Shown piece after piece: positions 13,853-14,736 of a stretch of 14,736 nucleotides of DNA. Within the stretch, counting starts at the first letter, position 1, and the number at the start of each line of letters is the position of its first letter. The notes under the pieces were generated by a model that saw nothing but the letters and a program-made list of their open reading frames with translations, was not told where the DNA came from and did no database searches. Both the position numbers and the translations under genes were made by a program. This DNA comes from Klebsiella pneumoniae (GTDB lineage: Bacteria > Bacteroidota > Bacteroidia > Flavobacteriales > Flavobacteriaceae): contig CALPPA020000015.1 of NCBI GenBank assembly GCA_943325355.2, forward strand, positions 1 to 14,736. Reading direction: 5' to 3'.

Positions 13853-14736
13853 ATGAAAAATAACTACCCCTCAAATTTCAAAATTTTAATCGTTTTCTTT
13901 TCATTTGCCATTTCATCATTTGCTCAGCCAAGCCAGAATTATTGTCAAAGTTTTAATGGTAATCAAGTATTTTTAAGTTCAGGCACTAGCACTTTAAACC
14001 TTGACAATTCATTTACTATTGAAGCTTGGGTATATTTAAACCAATCAAGCCCGTATGCTGTTATTGCAGGAAAGGTTAAAAACCCACGCTCAGCAGATCC
14101 TTTCCAAAATTATGTATTGGTATTGGACCAAACGGGTTTGAAACCGGAATTTGTGCAAACTACTGGAATAAGCGGATCTTATACGACTGCAACAGCTCCA
14201 ACCAATCTGGCTTTGAATACTTGGACACATTTAGCTGCTACTTTAGAAAGTGGAAGCATGAAGTTGTATGTTGACGGTATTTTAGTAGCTACACAAACCA
14301 GTCCAGGGAATCCTAATAGTAATACCGGTGTGCCTTTTAGTATAGGCTCAGGAGCTACTCCTGCATTGCAAACTACTTGTTGCGGTTTTGTTGGAAAAAT
14401 GAAGCAAGTGCGCGTATGGGATGTAGCCAGAACAAGCACTGAAATCAATGCGACAAAGAATACAAATTTGGTTGGTACTGAGTTAAATCTACTGGCTTGT
14501 TATCCAATGAATGAAAGTACGGGGCAAACCTTAATTGACATCAGCAGCAACAATAATAATTTGTTACGGGGTATTACATCGGGTTCGGAATCACAAGATC
14601 CAACACCGTTTTTGGAAGCCAATCTGATCCCTTTATTTAGTTATACTACTATTTCACTACCTGCTATTACGACTAGTTATGAAGATTTATACGTAGTTGA
14701 CTTTAATAACGATACCCGACTTGATTTTTTAGTTTC
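13853..14736 (+). CDS. Secreted LamG-domain protein entering VCBS/FG-GAP repeats (3' end outside window)
   Basis: From the ATG at 13853 the frame is open to the right edge (294 codons). Residues 1-24 are a signal peptide (FKILIVFFSFAISSFA, cleavage before QP). Residues about 30-245 are a concanavalin-like LamG domain: CQSFNGNQVFLSS, FTIEAWVYLN (54-63), TWTHLAATLESGSMKLYVDGILVA (123-146), VGKMKQVRVWDVARTSTEI (180-198) and LLACYPMNE. DLYVVDFNNDTRLDFLV (278-294) then opens an FG-GAP/VCBS repeat with the calcium-loop pattern DxNxDxxxD. This architecture is common in large flavobacterial cell-surface proteins, usually exported by type IX secretion with a C-terminal sorting domain, which is off the window. 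The ligand is unknown; sugar or protein binding is inference. Confidence 0.85.
   Translation, partial: MKNNYPSNFKILIVFFSFAISSFAQPSQNYCQSFNGNQVFLSSGTSTLNLDNSFTIEAWVYLNQSSPYAVIAGKVKNPRSADPFQNYVLVLDQTGLKPEFVQTTGISGSYTTATAPTNLALNTWTHLAATLESGSMKLYVDGILVATQTSPGNPNSNTGVPFSIGSGATPALQTTCCGFVGKMKQVRVWDVARTSTEINATKNTNLVGTELNLLACYPMNESTGQTLIDISSNNNNLLRGITSGSESQDPTPFLEANLIPLFSYTTISLPAITTSYEDLYVVDFNNDTRLDFLV

Noticed and set aside
14179..14448. 89-codon minus-strand ORF
   Set aside because: Lies fully antisense within the LamG protein reading frame, which has a signal peptide and clear domain motifs.

Overview
The window looks like chromosomal DNA of a Flavobacterium-type member of the Bacteroidota. It is AT-rich, and many genes are preceded by the Bacteroidota -7 promoter motif TAnnTTTG rather than by clear Shine-Dalgarno sequences. 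It also encodes the type IX secretion (T9SS) protein PorT/SprT, the Bacteroidota TamL lipoprotein, and AccD, Etf, ThyA and FolA proteins of flavobacterial type. Most of the window is conserved housekeeping sequence. I see no phage, IS element, CRISPR array, tRNA or rRNA.

Layout. Bases 1-636 hold the N-terminal part of a DPP-IV-type peptidase (minus). Then come accD, fba and tamL, all minus, covering fatty-acid synthesis, glycolysis and outer-membrane assembly. An SPOUT RNA methyltransferase gene (plus) diverges from tamL and converges on a minus-strand run read as 2TM protein, folA, ubiE/menG and sprT/porT. A short monocistronic plus-strand gene for a stand-alone CBM48 (isoamylase early-set) protein sits between that run and a second minus-strand series: etfB, etfA, DUF151 nuclease-like gene, thyA, and a small bacterial PH-domain gene. 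From 13853 to the right edge is the start of a secreted LamG plus VCBS/FG-GAP protein (plus), truncated by the window.

Functional links. ThyA makes dihydrofolate and FolA recycles it. UbiE/MenG makes menaquinone, which can receive the electrons collected by EtfAB through an ETF dehydrogenase that is not in view. SprT/PorT belongs to the secretion machine that probably exports proteins like the LamG-VCBS one, and TamL helps build the outer membrane in which that machine sits.

Most unusual signal. Several intergenic gaps carry short degenerate tandem arrays with a constant 7-nt period (8 nt in one case), but the unit sequence differs at each locus. Several sit directly in front of start codons (accD, etfA, thyA, PH gene). 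One forms a long hairpin between two convergent genes. Other points are an AccD that has lost its zinc-ribbon cysteines, two perfect or near-perfect palindromes that could be operators, an 87-bp element bounded by 16-bp perfect inverted repeats, and a TTG start for tamL. No new multi-gene system is evident; the repeat arrays are the best candidate for something not well described.
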